Assembly: GCA_948470475.1 (NCBI GenBank)
Contig: OX419336.1
Span: 42,751,056-42,815,055 of the forward strand
Direction: 5' to 3'
DNA length: 64,000 nucleotides
Origin: Galaxea fascicularis
Taxonomy: Eukaryota > Cnidaria > Anthozoa > Scleractinia > Euphylliidae
A program made the translations under genes and the position numbers. Shown in pieces: positions 21,701 to 33,084 of this stretch (position 1 is its first letter; each line of letters starts with the position of its first letter). The notes beneath the pieces were generated by a model. That model was not told where the DNA came from, searched no databases, and was given only the letters and a program-made list of their open reading frames with translations.

Positions 21701-22945
21701 CAAGGGAAAAGCATCCTTTACTGTAGCTGCATTCAACTGGCGATAGTCAACGCACAGCCTCTGACTACCATCTTTTTTTGTCACCAGCACCACTGGGGAG
21801 GACCAAGGGCTTGACGATTCTTTGACCTTCCCTTGCTGCAAGAGGTCAGTTACTTGTCGTTCGATTTCATCGTGTTTCCATGGAGAACTGCGCCGGGATT
21901 GTTGTCGAATTGGGGGCACATGGCGTGTTTCAATTCTGTACTGGACCATGTGTGTGGTGCCTAGGTCTCCGTCGGAAAGGGAAAACACATGTTGGTAATT
22001 GTACAGTAATTCTTCTAGTCTCTCAGCTTCACTGTCAGTCAAGTGCCTGGTGCTCCTTTGTAGAAGTTCCTGTGGGGGTTCTGGTAGAGCCCTTTCTGTG
22101 GCTTCGTGTGATGTACGCTGACTGATTACTCTGGCTTGGCCCACATCACTCTCTTGATTCTCTTCATAAAACTCCAGTGAAGTAACATCAATAACCGGCT
22201 TAGCCAGGGCAACCACAGTCTCTGCAGCCAAGGTGTAAACCTCGTCAGAAACATTGAAAACACGCAAGGGAACCACTCTGTCGTCTGTAACTTCCACCAG
22301 AGTCCTTGAAACAAAGAAGCCTTTTTGTTGCGAATGTGAGGTGAGGCAAGGCTCTAACAATCGCATGCCTAATTGAGATGCCTTTGGATTTAAGTTAGTA
22401 GAACGCTTGTGAACAGTGACTGGGACAATAACCTCAGTGTGGGGTTCAATAATTGTTGACCTTCGCACCATGCATCGTGAGCTAAGGGGCTGGTTCTTGA
22501 AATCAGAACGGTCAAAAACTCCTCCATCAATGGACACTTGGTTTTTTACAATGTCAATATGCGAATCAGCTTGTGACAGGAAATCCATACCCAGAATGCC
22601 CTCATCCTCAACATCAGCCACAATCACATGCATTTGAAACTCTTTAGTACCCAGGCGCACTGCAACATGCCCCAGACCATGTGTTTTCGCTTTCTGACCA
22701 TCAGCAAGAGCAATCGCAGAATTGGCTGAATTTAAACTGAACTTGGCATTGGCAGATAAGGAATTATAAATCTTAAACGACAAAATAGAACGAGCAGCAC
22801 CAGTGTCTATCAACCACATAACACGAATTCCACCAATAAAACCTGGCAAATAAAGGCCTCGTAATTTAACTTGTGACCTTTCCATGGGCACATCAGGACA
22901 AGCCATATTCTGTTTCGACAATGGTTGCACAGTAACATTGTTCAC
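18758..22945 (-). pseudogene. pol: Gypsy pol: protease, RT, RNase H, integrase; one in-frame stop
   Basis: One frame runs from 22945 to 18758, split by a single TGA at 21464-21466 between HWKI and LIYLDD, where the family usually has Cys. N-terminal 493 codons: retropepsin (LIDTGAARS) and RT palm/fingers (DYRQLNAAT, LASGYRQV). C-terminal 901 codons: YLDD active site, RNase H (LDTDASDHG), HHCC finger (H..H...CQAC), integrase core (DILGPLP, HSDQGTNF, ERFNRTL with the third acidic residue) and a basic tail. It would make and integrate the element's DNA. The stop blocks full-length Pol unless read through. Pol lies in a different frame from gag. Confidence 0.9.
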
Positions 22946-22980
22946 ATCATGTCCAACAGTGGGGCCAACATCACTCTTAC

Positions 22981-24252
22981 TCAGGCATCCCCCTGGCCCT
23001 TGGGAAAAACCCGGCTGCCGTTTCCCGAGCCCAGTTTGCTGTCGTCAGGTGATTTGCGTGCTGGGCAGTTACGACGGTAATGGCCAAATTCTTTACAATC
23101 CCAGCATGAACCATTCCGACTGAAATAACGTGGAGCAAGTGGGCGTTGCTGGCTTCCAGAGGTGTTCAGAGCTATGGACTGAGAGAGCTGCTGTACCTGC
23201 TGAACTACAATACAATACACTTTATTTAAAGAAGGTGGCACGGAATAGTTGAAACAACTACTAAACTTGTGGCCTTCTGAAACACAGGTCAGCACCAGGG
23301 GTGGTCACAGCCAGGGTTCGTTACGTCCCTAGTGGTTCTTTAACGTCCCACGGAATTAATTATAGAGAGTTGTGAGACGGGACCTCCGTTTTATCGTCCT
23401 TATCCAAGAAGACTAGAAAGTCTAACCATTTGCAGATGTCATTGCAAAGGAAGCACATTCTCCTCAGTTATTTAAAGACCCTGAGTGTTGGTCCGGCCGG
23501 GGTTTAAACCCACGACCTCCCGCACGTTAGTCCGGAACTCTACCAGCTGAGCTAACCGGTCGTCGGTTAGCTAACTGTTGAAGAGCACCTTGCTGAGTCT
23601 CCTGACGTTGCTGTTGCGCTTGAAGGTCAGAACGTAACATTTCCATCTGAGCTTTAAACAAATCAGACTCCCATCCAACTTCATCGACAGAGCGAACCTT
23701 CAGAGAGCTTCCTCGCCAATCCCCGTCCAAGAGACGAAATGCTTCAAGTTCAGAAGCCAACGACAGGGCTTCGTCCATGGTGTGTGGTTTATCTCTACGT
23801 AATTGGAGCCTGTCGTCTTGATCTTTGATGGCATCAATGAAATGCTGGACGGAAAATCTTTCCTGAGCGTCAGGAGACAAATCCTGATAAGCTATACTGG
23901 ACATAGACCGGATATCTGCAGCAAGAGCTTGAACACTTTCATTTTCCTGTTGGCGACGGCTATGAAGACGCGCCTGGTGCAACTCGCGTTGTTTTTTAAC
24001 ACCAAACCGAAGCTCCAGTCTGTCAACAATCCTCTCGTAATTTCGACAGTCGGTGTCAGACAGGCCATTCAGCACCTTTTGAGCTTCCCCGCGAAGGTTT
24101 GCAGCCAGGAATACAGCAGCTTCTTCTTTGCTCCAACCATTAACAACAGAGCAACGCTCAAAATGTTTCAAATAATCTAGTAGCGACTGAGTACCATCAT
24201 AATCCGCAGGATTTTTAACAGATTTCATAAACCTCCGGTGGTGTGTAAACAA
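22981..24252 (-). pseudogene. gag: Gypsy gag, interrupted by a SINE
   Basis: The N-terminal part (24252 to about 23568, 228 codons) is a helical capsid-like protein with SLLDYLKHFER and DRLELRFG segments of the retrotransposon gag type. The C-terminal part (about 23205-22981) carries a CCHC zinc knuckle, CWDCKEFGHYRRNC, which binds RNA. Between them lies a SINE insertion of about 360 bp that brings stops. Gag would form the particle; here it is split, so the copy cannot make full Gag. Confidence 0.85.
23206..23567 (-). mobile_element. tRNA-derived SINE inserted in gag
   Basis: On the reverse strand the head carries an A box (TTAGCTCAGCTGGTAGAG) and a B box (GTGGGTTTAAACCC), spaced as in tRNA. 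It ends with an AAATAAAGTGTATTGTATTG-like tail. Host gag frame resumes on both sides. Similar heads are seen at 44764 and, more diverged, at 38190-38445 and 39030-39180. Confidence 0.8.
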
Positions 24253-24589
24253 ATCAGTTGAATAATTATGTGGTTCGTTCTCCGGCGCGAACGGGTTTGC
24301 AGAGGGAGACCAGCGACTTCAACTTCCGAAATAATTTTCCAATGGATCTAGAGATGAATCAGACTCTGGTCTAAACGGATTCTTCGGCGTAAAAAGGTTA
24401 ACTGGCGTCGAACAACTCATCCCTTTGAATTCTGACCCCACGATTGAGTTCTCTGCCAGTGAAAACCGACGAAACCACGCGAGCAAACACACAAACAAAA
24501 TTTCCACGCAAAACCACACGAAACGACGATAGTCGGTGGCGAAAACCATCAAAATATCTCCATTGACCACAGGTAGACGTAAAGTTCGT

Positions 24590-24610
24590 TTTGTTCACCG
24601 CTGCCACCAA
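24590..24610 (-). other. Candidate primer-binding site
   Basis: Right inside the 5' LTR the element strand reads TTGGTGGCAGCGGTGAAC. TGG directly after the LTR is the usual complement of a tRNA CCA end. Which tRNA is used was not determined. Confidence 0.55.
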
Positions 24611-24761
24611 TGTAACGCCACCAATTCAGTATAAATCACAGGCGTTTTTTATTGATCCTCGATCCTCCAGATACAAACTCAACTGAGCACATGGTTATCC
24701 CATACATCACGTGACTACAAGTACTAAGGGGGTACCCCGTGGCAAATCGCCCAACGCTACA
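24611..24761 (-). repeat. 5' LTR of the gypsy element
   Basis: 151 bp. Matches the 3' LTR apart from two substitutions, a 1-bp indel and an extra segment of about 19 bp around CGTTTTTTATTGATCC. The TTAT target duplication follows it. Confidence 0.85.
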
Positions 24762-24765
24762 TTAT

Positions 24766-25540
24766 GCATGATTAATCATTGTAGGGTCAAATGTAGGTGT
24801 AACAGTCTACGTCAGAATCTGACGGTCGTGTTACGTTTATTCGAGACAAACTTATCAAAAGCAAGTTCCTACTAGTTCTGTATATTTTTCGTCACGTTCT
24901 TTTGTAGTATCTTGATGAAATTTGCTTTTTAATTTGGACATTTCAAAAGTTTAGGAAAAGACGCTTTTACTGGAGAAGTTTCGATCGTTTACAATCCCTG
25001 AAAGCCAAGGAGAACACTAAAACCGCTTTACAAGCATTAAAAAAGTAGGCACCGCACTCTAAATTTCTGGTACTGTACTGGCTGTTCCGCGTCTAGAGAC
25101 TACTTTCGGGCCCGAGAAAAGTTCCTTTTATGCTTCTTTCTGAAGGAAGCTTTTTGCATGGGCCAGTGCAAGTAGCCCGATGTATTTCAAACATCGGCTA
25201 GCCTTCATAGAAGATTACTTAAAGTATTACAATGGCAGTATTACAATTGGTTAGAACATTGGAACATTGGAACGCTAATGGCTGCGGATCATTGCGTACT
25301 TCCTTGTTCTTACCACGTTCTGACGTCATCCGTGCGTTATCAGAGTACACAATGGAAGCTATTTGTTGAACAAATGCGGCATGACCGTATTTTAATAATC
25401 TTAATTGGTGCGTGATTGGCTGACAAACTTTCACTCTTCTTAGTGCACCATTACAAATAGGAGAAGTTATATTACCTTGACCAACATTCGATACTCCGCG
25501 GCTACCTCAGTTTTCGGTTTGGCCTGGCAAATTCGTTTTG
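24766..25540. repeat. Ly6 block A downstream flank, resumed
   Basis: 24905-25430 matches 35916-36410 in block B, in the same order. It continues the flank broken by the gypsy element. No gene recognised. Confidence 0.65.
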
Positions 25541-25700
25541 CTAGGTTATGGGAACTTGACCAGGGCAGTGGTGGATCCAGGGGAGAGACCCGCCACCCCT
25601 GGATTTTTGAACAAAATCCAAGACCCACAGGGTAGAGGGGCCATATACCGGGAAAAAGCCAACAAACTATTGAGAAGTCCCCTCCCCCCTGCCCCCGTCC
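25541..25700. repeat. Dispersed GGATCCAGGGG repeat, copy 1
   Basis: Similar to 41040-41175: both contain GGGAACTTGACCAGGG, then GGATCCAGGGGAG and a C-rich block, and end near CAAACTATTGAGA. Probably a short transposon-derived repeat. Confidence 0.6.
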
Positions 25701-25764
25701 CCTTATCTCTAGCTAGGTCTGGATCCGCCAGTGCATGTGATTCAAATGCAAAATAACTGTCAAA

Positions 25765-25766
<2 letters not shown>

Positions 25767-25801
<35 letters not shown>

Positions 25802-25820
25802 TATTATTATTATTATTATT
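25767..25820. repeat. Palindromic (AAT)n(ATT)n microsatellite
   Basis: About ten AAT units turn into about seven ATT units, so the tract can fold on itself. Confidence 0.9.
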
Positions 25821-26204
25821 TCGCGCTTACGAAGCGAAGCGTTACTTTGTTTGAAGGTTACAATCGATGTACGGTTATCCACTTTATTTTTGCACTGGTT
25901 GTCATCGGTAAGATAATCCGCAACAGTCAAACTGGAAAGGAAATGAAAGATTTGCGTTTTAGGTATGAAATTGCACTTAAAGGCTGAAATATTCGAAGCG
26001 AAATGCTACTTACAATTCTGTAGGGCTAATCCACACATCTTATCACGGCTCTTTACAATGATTATCTCGAACTGATGTGTCCGGTTGATTGCAAGGCGAC
26101 CAATTAAAAATACGTTATGCCTATTTATACAAATGCTAATTCGTCGCCAGGTCCTTTGCGACCGCATTTTTGGCGCCAAATCGAACAGCACTAGAAGAGC
26201 AAAT

Positions 26205-26205
26205 C

Positions 26206-26245
<40 letters not shown>

Positions 26246-26246
26246 T
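26205..26246. repeat. (AAT)n microsatellite at the 5' edge of the R4/Dong-like copy
   Basis: About 14 AAT units, ending where similarity to the element at 9353-10190 begins. Confidence 0.95.
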
Positions 26247-26598
26247 GCCAATACAGACAGACCGTGAGATAAAAGCCAACAGACCAGACATTGTAATAAA
26301 AGACAAACAGGAGAAAAGCTGCCTACTCATTGATATGTCCATCCCTACTGAAAAGAACACTTCAGTTAAAGTTACTGAAAAGCTGTCAAAATATAAAGAC
26401 CTCGAAATCGAGATTGAACGAATGTGGGGGATGAAGGCCACAACGATCCCAGTGGTGATTGGAGCATTGGGACTAATAAAGAAGGGCCTGGAGAAATACA
26501 CCAAACAAATCCCCGGTAACGTCAAAATTAGTGAGCTACAGAAGATTGCACTGCTAGGAACATCTCGCATCCTAAGAAAGACACTCTCCGTCAAGTAG
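26247..26598 (+). pseudogene. R4/Dong-like endonuclease C-terminal fragment
   Basis: About 116 codons with the same NRPDIVIKD ... LLIDMSIP ... KLSKYKDLEIEI endonuclease residues as the 9434-10147 copy and only a few amino-acid differences. It starts just after the endonuclease N-terminal border, so finger and polymerase are missing. Stop at 26596-26598. Confidence 0.75.
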
Positions 26599-26690
26599 GA
26601 TAGACATCTACCTCATTCTAGCCCTAGGCCCAAGGAATGGGCTCGGCTATTGTGTTGTAAATTGGCATAAAGTTAAAGGCGATATAATAA
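26247..26690 (+). mobile_element. R4/Dong-like LINE, short 5'-truncated copy
   Basis: Shares 3' sequence with the reverse-strand copy at 9353-10190, including the tail that reads to GTTAAAGGCGATA, then runs into AATAATAATA. It lies between (AAT)n on the left and the (AAT)n-like tail of the CR1/L2-like element on the right. Insertion into AAT repeats is the habit known for Dong. Confidence 0.75.
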
Positions 26691-26826
26691 TAACAATAAT
26701 AATAATAATAAATATAAAACTTATATTGCGCATATACAATACAAATATTTTCATATGCGCATAACAGGCGATAAGATGAAAATTAATAAGTCGGTTAAAA
26801 AGCTATCATAAAATTGTATAAATAAA

Positions 26827-27852
26827 TCAATTAAAAGCCATCTCAAAAAAGTATGTTTTGAGAGCTCCTTTAAAAGATGTGAGGATCTGAGTGTTTCTGA
26901 TCTCCGCCGGAAGACTGTTCCATAGTTTCGGAGCAGCCGACTGAAAGGCTCGGTCACCAAGCGTAGGTAGGCACCGCGCCTTGGCTGGTACCAACAGAGT
27001 TGCATTCCTGGACCTAAGATTATATCTTGACTGGGGAGCGATAGCAATAAGATCGACTAGATATTGTGGTGCAAGTCCTTGGAGGCACTTGAATGTCAGC
27101 GGCACAATTTTGAATTCAATTCTGTATTTGATGGGCAACCAGTGAAGATCTTCCAAAATGGGAGTGATATGACAGATGCGAGGAGTGTTAGTGACAAGTC
27201 TCGCAGCAGCATTTTGAACTCTTTGAAGTTTATTCGTATGAATTGCAGGAAGGCCATATAAAAGACTGTTGCAGTAGTCCAATTTACTAGTGATAAACGA
27301 GTGGATAAGGGATATGGCAGATTGATGAGGCAAATACTTTCTGATCCTACGTAAGTTGTAGAGATAATAAAAAGACGAACTGCAGATGTTATTGATATGG
27401 CTAATCATATCACGATTAGGGTCAAACCATGATCCCAAGTTTTTCGCCTTAGTTGAAGGACATATTCGAGATTCACCAACAACAAGGTGTGAGGTAATTA
27501 CTTTCTCAAGTTGCTGTCTTGTTCCAAGAATAAGAAATTCTGTTTTGTCGGGATTAAGTTTTAATCTGTCCATCAGCATCCAGTTCTGTAGATCACGAAT
27601 GTCGGATTGTATAAATGACACAGCAGCAGTTTCGCTGGTGGAATTACCAAGTTTAAAGGCCAAATATAACTGAGTGTCATCAGCATAGGCATGTACGTTT
27701 GGCAACTGGTTATTGACAATACTGAACAGCTTACTGGAATAATTTACGGATAATAGAGAACCTAGGCAACTGTCTTGGGGTATCCCAAAGTCGTTATCGA
27801 ACCAGTCTGATAGTACACCATCAACTGTAATTTTCTGCGAGCGATTTGACAA
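26827..27852 (-). pseudogene. CR1/L2-like RT, C-terminal half
   Basis: 341 codons. The RT active site HAYADDTQLY lies near residue 60, followed by LNPDKTEFLILG. The C-terminal thumb contains SKLDYCNSLLYGLP, QNAAARLV and the LWNSLPAEIR ending found in many CR1/L2-like LINEs. The GIPQDSCLG motif is a corruption of the usual GVPQGSxLGP, so activity is unlikely. A frameshift at about 27855-27870 separates it from the N-terminal half. Confidence 0.8.
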
Positions 27853-27869
27853 ATACGAGGCGAACCAGT

Positions 27870-28799
27870 CTAAGACTTTTCCAGATACACCAAATTCTGT
27901 GCGAAAACGGTTTTACTGAAGAGAATTTGGTGGTCGACCGTGTCGAAGGCGGCACTGAGGTCCAGAAGGATAAGAAGCGTAGCCTGTTGTTTATCCATAT
28001 TCATTAGAATATCATTTTTAATTTTGAGAAGGGCTGTTTCAGTACTATGGTTAGGACGATATGCCGATTGGAGCGTAGGAAACAGGTTATTCTTAACCAG
28101 ATGGGACTGTAGCTGATCCGCTGCTGCTCCTTCAACTAACTTAGAAACAAATTGGAGATTACTTATAGGGCAAAAGTTGTTGAAAGCCAAATCAGAGCCA
28201 CACGTCTTGAGCGTAGGAGTTACAAGAGCCTCTTTCCATACGTCAGGGAAAACACCAGACTGTAATGACTGGTTAATAATAATAGATAGCAAGGGCACGA
28301 GGTCATCCAAACATTCTTTGACTACTTTCGTGGGGACAGGATCCAGAGGACACGACTTCGTTGGTACACTAAGCACAAGTTTCTTGACAGAGTATATACT
28401 GAGGAGTTCAAAATTAGAGAAAAATCCCGAAGAAGATGAGGGTTGGAAACAATTTGCCGATGGAGCTAAAGTACTGTGATTGCTGTGAACTGTGGCTGCT
28501 ACATCTAACTCAGAGCGAATGTTCGATACTTTCATTTTAAAAAAGGCTCCCAGTTCATCAGCAAGGGTCAGCTTGTTACAGTGCTCTGGAAAAGGGGACT
28601 CCTTCACTTGATTAAGCATTTTTTTCGTGATGGCAAACAGTTTCCGTGGATCACCAGCCATCTTATTAACAAAGTCGGAGTAAAACTCACGTCGGACCAT
28701 ATTCATAACAAACGTCGTTCTGTTCCTTAAAGCGTTGAAGGCCTGCCAATCGGAATCAAGTTTAGTTCTCCTCCATTTACGCTCAGATTGCCTGCGCAA
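27870..28799 (-). pseudogene. CR1/L2-like RT, N-terminal half
   Basis: 309 codons: linker, then RT fingers with FCPISNLQFVSKLVE, SAYRPNHSTETALL and LLDLSAAFDTVDH (first catalytic Asp). The frame is lost shortly after this motif, where about 16 bp later the second half opens in another frame. Confidence 0.8.
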
Positions 28800-29069
28800 C
28801 CTTCTTATGGACCTGATTTCATCCGTGAACCAAGGTACACGAGTCTTGTGTACAACTGATCTCGTGTTTCTCCAGGAGTGCTGAAAGCGTCGTACTGTAA
28901 CTGTTTACCAAGTCATCAAGGTGACTCGGAATGTTCCATGCCAATTCAGACGCACGAAGATCAGACTTAAGCTGTTCATAGTCTATCGAATTAATTTTTC
29001 GATTTTGACATATTTAAATTGCAGAGGACAGTACAGTGATCAGAAAGAAAATTATCACAGAAGGGAGTG

Positions 29070-29290
29070 CCAGTAACAATAGAATCAGATTTTTACGTAA
29101 TAATCAAATCTAATGTGTGTCCATGGAGTTGCGTTGGAGATTTCACATGCAGTTCGAGGCCCATAGAATCAAGCAGATCAGTAAAGGTGACAGAATTAGG
29201 ATCGTCGTAAACATCCACGTGAATATTGAAATCTCCACAGATCAATAATGGCTTAGCACATAACACCACAGACTCAAGATAAGCAGCAAA
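29070..29290 (-). pseudogene. APE-type endonuclease remnant of the CR1/L2-like element
   Basis: Reverse-strand reading gives LLICGDFNIHVD and, further on, HGHTLDLIIT, both hallmark motifs of LINE APE endonucleases (catalytic Asn/Asp and His). A stop follows directly. Short and disabled. Confidence 0.65.
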
Positions 29291-29559
29291 TTAAATCATA
29301 AAAGTAGAAATGGAAACAGGATTATTCGATGAGTACGGAGGCCTATATAGGATGCTTAACCGCATTTTGCAATGGCCACGCAACAGACTCCATTCGCAGC
29401 AGGCTCTAAAAAAGGTAATGGCCACTCTCAAGTTGCGGTACAGGGGGGTTGAGTCATCCTTTTTTATCACTGGATGCCTGGAATAGGTATACTCGTTGTA
29501 TCAAAAGAAACAGGTCTTTCAATAATTGCATGCTGTAAAGGAGACTTCCCGTCGAAAAT

Positions 29560-29900
29560 ACTAAAATTTCACCGTCAACCGTCAAAAAGCTAGTTATTAT
29601 TAGCCGCCAAAAGTGTTCAAGCTCTCTCAAATCTCACTATTTTCTGTGACTCTTAAAGAATCCATGTTCGCCCAAATATACCTACCGCTCTCTAAGCGGA
29701 TGGCTGAACTCACTTAACTTCCGTCTGGAAGGGCGTCCGGTTTCATAATATTCGGGATTTGCCACTGTTTCTGACTTCGCCATTCCCTACCGCTGATCAC
29801 AAAGTTGAGGGTCCAATCCCGCCTCTCGCCGCTAATTTCCATTCCATCCCGCCATCCCGCGCAATGATCATTTTCATGCCGATCCCTCCTGGTTAAACCT
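29560..29900 (+). repeat. Third copy of the Ly6 3' flank, without an exon
   Basis: Matches 13670-14050 and 35575-35840, including the ACCGTCAACCGTCAAAAA motif and the CTTCCGTCTGGAA segment. No Ly6 exon 2 lies upstream, where a CR1/L2-like element now sits. It is a leftover of a further duplicate, followed 160 bp later by the 5' flank of block B. Confidence 0.7.
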
Positions 29901-30065
29901 ACCTTGCCCTTACTAAACGTCATATTTAAATTGATGGGGAATTTATGGCTAATTTTTTAATTTTTATTACATTCTCACGGCTCTAGCGAGAAAATGAGTT
30001 AAGGATTTTCATTTCTTATAGTAAATAATCGGTAGTTCTTTGAAAATGTAGGGAAGTTATAGTTG

Positions 30066-32217
30066 ATCTTGTATAAGATGCTGTTTTTGAGTGAAGCTTC
30101 CTTCAAGTTTGATACTGATCACTGAGAGGTATTGTGTTGCAAAAAGGAGAGGCTAGGTTGTTGTTTTGTATACACTGAGACCTTTTCTTGTGAAGTTTAT
30201 TCGTTATAGGAGTTTTTTTTTCTTAAACTGCATTGGTAGCCTCTTCCCAACAAGTATGTGCAATGTTTCCCTTAAAAGTAGCTTATGAGTAGCTTATCTA
30301 TTTTTAACACCTGGTGGGTCCTGTCCGATCCTCGTTTGTCGACGCCGTACAAGAAATGTTGAAGTTTTAACGTTTGCCTGTTCAATAAACTTTATGTTAC
30401 ATTTACAATATTTTGCTGGCCTCACAGTGACCCGCAGATATTTCCTTGCTAAGCTCATCTGTTTATCAAGGCTACGGTAATGTAGACCGCTTTCAGCCCG
30501 CCTTTTCTCTCAAAATCCGTCGAGTTCTTATCCTTGCGCGCGCGTTCGCAAAACAACGCCGTTAAAAAGAAAAGAAATAGGCCGAGATAGTTTCTCTTCT
30601 CTTGCGTCCGCCCGCTCCTCGTTTCTTCGCACTCATTTTCGTCCCACTTTTTGTCCGGTGAGCTTTAGAGAGATTGTTTCAAGTAGTGCTCGGAGGCTTC
30701 ACTGATAAAGTGGCCTCTCCACTGAAAGTCCTGATTCGAAAGAAGACAATGTACACTCGGCGAAAAGAATGAGACGACAAATTGGTGAAACAGAAAAGGG
30801 CACTTTAACTTTAAAGGCGTATCAACATACGGTACACTTCCGTTTGCTTTTCCATTTGCCCTCTCTGCAACATGCCGTTAAGCGCTTTGTTCAGAATGTA
30901 TTTTAAACCTACCGATTTGCGAGCCGTTGACATCTTGTATTTGTATGGGACTTCCTAAGGGACTTGCTAAACATTAAATACAAATATACACACACAAACC
31001 TACTTACAAACATGAACGACAAATACGTATTGTCAACAGACTAAAAATAAACTGTGTTTATTAAATTAAATTAAAATTCATGTTCTTTGGCTAAAGGTGC
31101 AAGGTGCTGGTTTCACACATACAAGCACCAATTTTTCTATTAGTTTGAGAAATTTTCTAGTACTTTTCTATAGCGTATTGCAGGAATATTATTCTGATTC
31201 TCCTTTCATGCAGAGCAAGCAATAAATAAACACAATCTATCGGTAAGGGCCGCAACGAAACCACTCCATCTTCCTTCGCAACAACGTGCGTGAAGATACG
31301 AGAGCTAATGGCGTCATTCTTGATATCCCATAATTATTGGTGGATTGGGCTCGCGGGAACATTGAACTTTGGGACGTGAATTCAAACATGGCGTTACATT
31401 GTTGAATTTGATGTGGCAAAGTCCAACATTTCGTTACAATTTGTCGGAGCTATGTAAAAGCCTTAAGTTAAGTCGATCTGTATGAGTATGAAGTCGTATC
31501 CGTTTTCATTTGAAAACGCAACTGAGTCTTGGCGGACAACCATGCCACCAAGTCATTTCAACCTTCCGCCTCATGACAACGGTCGTGAAAGTAACCTAAT
31601 GATGTTCTGCCGCCTTCTGGAATAGTCAGCTTGAAGAAATGGCAAAGCTAAATTTACTTGAAACTCTAGGCAATTAGGTTTGAAAGAAGCCCAAGTATTG
31701 AAGACAACAAAGTGCAGCGCCTGTCCGCCATCTTGAATAAATTTAAAATATCGCGCCGAGTGGATTGGAACTGATAGCGTGACGTTGGAAACTGGTCAGA
31801 TTGTGAGAGATAAGTGAGAATGATGTATATGGAATAAGTCAGTCAGTCTTTGTTATATTAAAGTGTGCTGAATTATATTTGTCACGTCTTTCCATGACAT
31901 TTGGCAAGATAGAAACTTATGAAAATTATGCATGCTTGGTTTGACCGTCCCAATTGGGAATTACGTCATTTTTTCAGAGAGATCTATATTTCTGAGAATA
32001 ACAACGCCTCACCCAACAAGCAAACAATAAGATGCCCTCTCTGAAAACGTGATTGGTCGAGACTGTCCTGTCAATTAAATGAACTTATTTGATTGGTTGT
32101 CTGAATAGGAAAGCTGCGTAATAAGCGAACGAAGTTGCCAAGCCCTATCCACCTTTTTCCCAAAATTGTTGCAGATTGCAGTAGAGAGTGGTGTGTTTGT
32201 CCTTCAATTTCGTCGAA
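30066..32217 (+). repeat. 5' flank and promoter of Ly6 gene B (segmental duplication)
   Basis: Matches 4264-6460 in order and orientation, offset about 25.8 kb, with indels such as the loss of about 40 bp near 31465. The last 140 bp hold the same inverted CCAAT (GATTGGTTG) and leader as in the other copies. Confidence 0.8.
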
Positions 32218-32263
32218 ATGAAGTTACTCTTTGTTCTCGCTTTACTACTCTGCTTTTCTGTCG
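32218..32263 (+). CDS. Ly6/uPAR-like gene B, exon 1 (signal peptide)
   Basis: 46 nt coding for MKLLFVLALLLCFSV with GTAAGT donor in phase 1. Identical in protein to copies A1 and C. It joins the exon at 35024 across a 2.76-kb intron; this is the only complete, uninterrupted exon pair in the window. Confidence 0.85.
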
Positions 32264-32813
32264 GTAAGTTACTTTACATCGTTGAGCCTAACCACATCAT
32301 CAAAGTTGTTGTTTTATAGCGCTAATTTCCCTTCAAAGTCTAGTTTAGATATTTCTACATGGAACTGAGAGTGTATGCTACTCAGATATTTGATATAAGC
32401 ATTTCATAATGTATTGTTTATTTAACGAAGAACTACACTAAATCATGCTGCAAATTGGAGTTTGAAACATTTATCCGATGGCAAATTTAAGTTTCATATT
32501 TAATGACGTATTTATGCGCGGCCAGAAATTAAGCGAATGTTTAGTTGGTGAATCCCTTGAAACAACTATTAAAACAACTGTTAAAAAATAAACTTCCCAC
32601 GATTAGGTTGATAGATTTCTGGCGCGGAGTTTAGTCGCCAGCTCTTAAAATACCGTTATAATTACGAGACAACTAAGCAACCTTGATCGTTTTTGTAAAC
32701 ACTGTTGCGCATTTACCATTTACTGAAGTACGTAACTTTTGGGTTGCGTGGCTTGCAAAGCAAGATAAATATCAAAACTGAATTTGGTTTTATCAACGGA
32801 GTTCGTCAGAGCT

Positions 32814-32838
32814 CTGACGAGGGGATAGCGCTCGAAAT
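32814..32838 (+). ncRNA. Hammerhead-like core in Ly6 intron (copy B), degraded
   Basis: CTGACGA (32814-32820) and GAAAT (32834-32838), with stem II changed to GGGGATAGCGCTC. Two changes relative to the copies at 11620 and 47338 weaken both stem II and the last core position. The downstream GGTGGTCAATTTAC is kept. Confidence 0.3.
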
Positions 32839-33084
32839 GTCAGCTTTTAGAATCCCCGCACGGTGGTCAATTTACACTCCGCTACCGACGCAGCATCACA
32901 GTTTCTTTAGAAAATGCCCAGTTTGCTCAATATCTGTATTTTGGATGTAACATACAAAGCCAGTCTGACCAGTCATTCCGCGTATTAGAAGAAAATAAAT
33001 TGTACAGCGAAAATTACGATCATGAAAACCAGAAATTTAACCCATGTATGTTTTTCATAAATCATCTAGGCGTGCCTCTCTTAC

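Larger units (their letters stand above)
18402..24761 (-). mobile_element. Ty3/gypsy LTR retrotransposon, nearly complete
   Basis: 6.36-kb reverse-strand element bounded by short LTRs (18402-18533 and 24611-24761). The ends are TG...CA-type inverted dinucleotides, and a 4-bp target duplication TTAT lies at 18398-18401 and 24762-24765. Order in its own sense: LTR, primer-binding region, gag, protease, reverse transcriptase, RNase H, integrase, purine tract, LTR. The protease-RT-RNaseH-integrase order is diagnostic for Ty3/gypsy. It is damaged by one stop codon in RT and a SINE in gag. LTRs differ by about two substitutions, a 1-bp indel and a deletion of about 19 bp in the left one. Confidence 0.9.
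26700..29390 (-). mobile_element. CR1/L2-like non-LTR retrotransposon, 5'-truncated
   Basis: Reverse-strand element containing, in its sense order, APE-endonuclease remnants (about 29290-29070), an RT split over two frames (28799-27870, 27852-26827) and a 3' UTR ending in an AAT-rich tail near 26710. The LDLSAAFDTVDH and YADDTQLY motifs and the long C-terminal region after the RT point to the CR1/L2/Jockey-side of LINEs. Frameshifts make it inactive. Confidence 0.8.
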
